DNA of 64,000 bases, taken from assembly GCA_002403375.1 (NCBI GenBank), contig DHHQ01000013.1, positions 167,173 through 231,172 of the forward strand, given 5' to 3'. This document shows, one piece after another, positions 63,603 through 64,000 of this stretch. The notes beneath the pieces are model-generated. The model was not told the origin of the DNA, made no database searches, and was given only the letters and a program-made list of their open reading frames with translations. The translations under genes were made by a program, and so were the position numbers. This stretch comes from Thiobacillus denitrificans (GTDB lineage: Bacteria > Pseudomonadota > Gammaproteobacteria > Burkholderiales > Thiobacillaceae). The first letter of the stretch is position 1, and the number at the start of each line of letters is the position of its first letter.

Positions 63603-64000
63603 ATGACGCATAAGGTAATTGTGGCGCTGGACTTTGCCGATGCGGCGCCGGCGCTGGCGCTCGTGGACAGGCTCGATCCCGCGCTGTGCCGGCTCAAGGT
63701 GGGCAAGGAGCTGTTCACCGCGGCGGGCCCGGAACTGGTGCGGGCGCTGGTGGCGCGCGGCTTCGAAGTCTTCCTCGACCTCAAGTTCCACGACATTCCC
63801 AATACCGTGGGCGCGGCGTGCCGCGCGGCGGCGCGCCTCGGCGTGTGGATGCTGAACGTCCATGCCTCGGGGGGGCGCCGGATGATGGCTGCGGCGCGCG
63901 AAGCGATCGCGGATCTGCCCGAGCCGCCGCTGCTGATCGGCGTCACGGTGCTGACCAGCATGAGCGCGGAGGATCTGGGCGAGGTCGGCGTGACCGATGC
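63603..64000 (+). CDS. pyrF: orotidine 5'-phosphate decarboxylase, N-terminal part
   Basis: The first 132 codons of OMP decarboxylase, cut by the window end. KVIVALDFADAAPAL supplies the first catalytic Asp, and DLKFHDIPNTV the Lys/Asp active-site group. It makes UMP. The ATG at 63603 is used; a GGGAACAAAGA leader lies before it. Confidence 0.95.
   Translation, partial: MTHKVIVALDFADAAPALALVDRLDPALCRLKVGKELFTAAGPELVRALVARGFEVFLDLKFHDIPNTVGAACRAAARLGVWMLNVHASGGRRMMAAAREAIADLPEPPLLIGVTVLTSMSAEDLGEVGVTD

Overview
The window is GC-rich chromosomal DNA (roughly two thirds G+C, judged by eye) from a proteobacterium. I infer a sulfur-oxidising, respiratory betaproteobacterium of the Thiobacillus/Rhodocyclales kind. 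The gene content supports this: a flavocytochrome c sulfide dehydrogenase, several c-type cytochromes, an octaheme cytochrome and a full bd oxidase operon, next to core runs such as serC-serA-pheA-hisC-tyrA-aroA-cmk-rpsA-ihfB-lapA-lapB-pyrF. No phage, IS element, CRISPR array or rRNA operon was seen.

Layout. 1-6.1 kb: the end of an EAL protein, then a leftward six-gene respiratory operon (heme-c-bearing CydA-like membrane protein, second membrane protein, monoheme cytochrome c, FccB, c4-like diheme cytochrome, DUF3817). 6.3-14.3 kb: a universal stress protein and a selenocysteine locus. That locus holds a peroxiredoxin with an in-frame UGA at its peroxidatic position and a SECIS-like hairpin, then selA, a transglutaminase-like protein, selB, tRNA-Sec, an MBL-fold protein and a second, Cys-type peroxiredoxin. 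14.5-17.3 kb: a HisC-like aminotransferase, a ZIP transporter and a TDT/SLAC1 transporter. 17.4-29.2 kb: redox genes, namely an octaheme cytochrome cluster, the cydPAB-DUF2141-cydX-DUF302-SQR-like-ybgE-globin operon behind a near-perfect sigma-54 promoter, a divergent PAS/sigma-54 activator and two further cytochrome genes. 29.4-36.7 kb: acnA, DUF3147, lysS, a Phd/PIN toxin-antitoxin pair and recQ. 36.6-42.5 kb: a four-gene Wadjet-like (JetABCD) SMC defence operon. 42.5-48.6 kb: prfB with its programmed frameshift, a DUF4010 membrane protein, tmRNA, sirB2, gph, ubiG and an mtaD-like deaminase. 48.7-64 kb: gyrA, an M23 peptidase, bactofilin and the serine/aromatic/cmk/rpsA supraoperon, ending inside pyrF.

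How it works together. The selenium genes supply what is needed to read the UGA of the neighbouring peroxiredoxin (SelA, SelB, tRNA-Sec); selD is not in the window. The sulfide dehydrogenase and its cytochromes probably feed electrons into a CydA-superfamily membrane module, while the true CydABX oxidase sits in a separate operon with an SQR-like flavoprotein and a globin. Both respiratory operons have plausible sigma-54 promoters.
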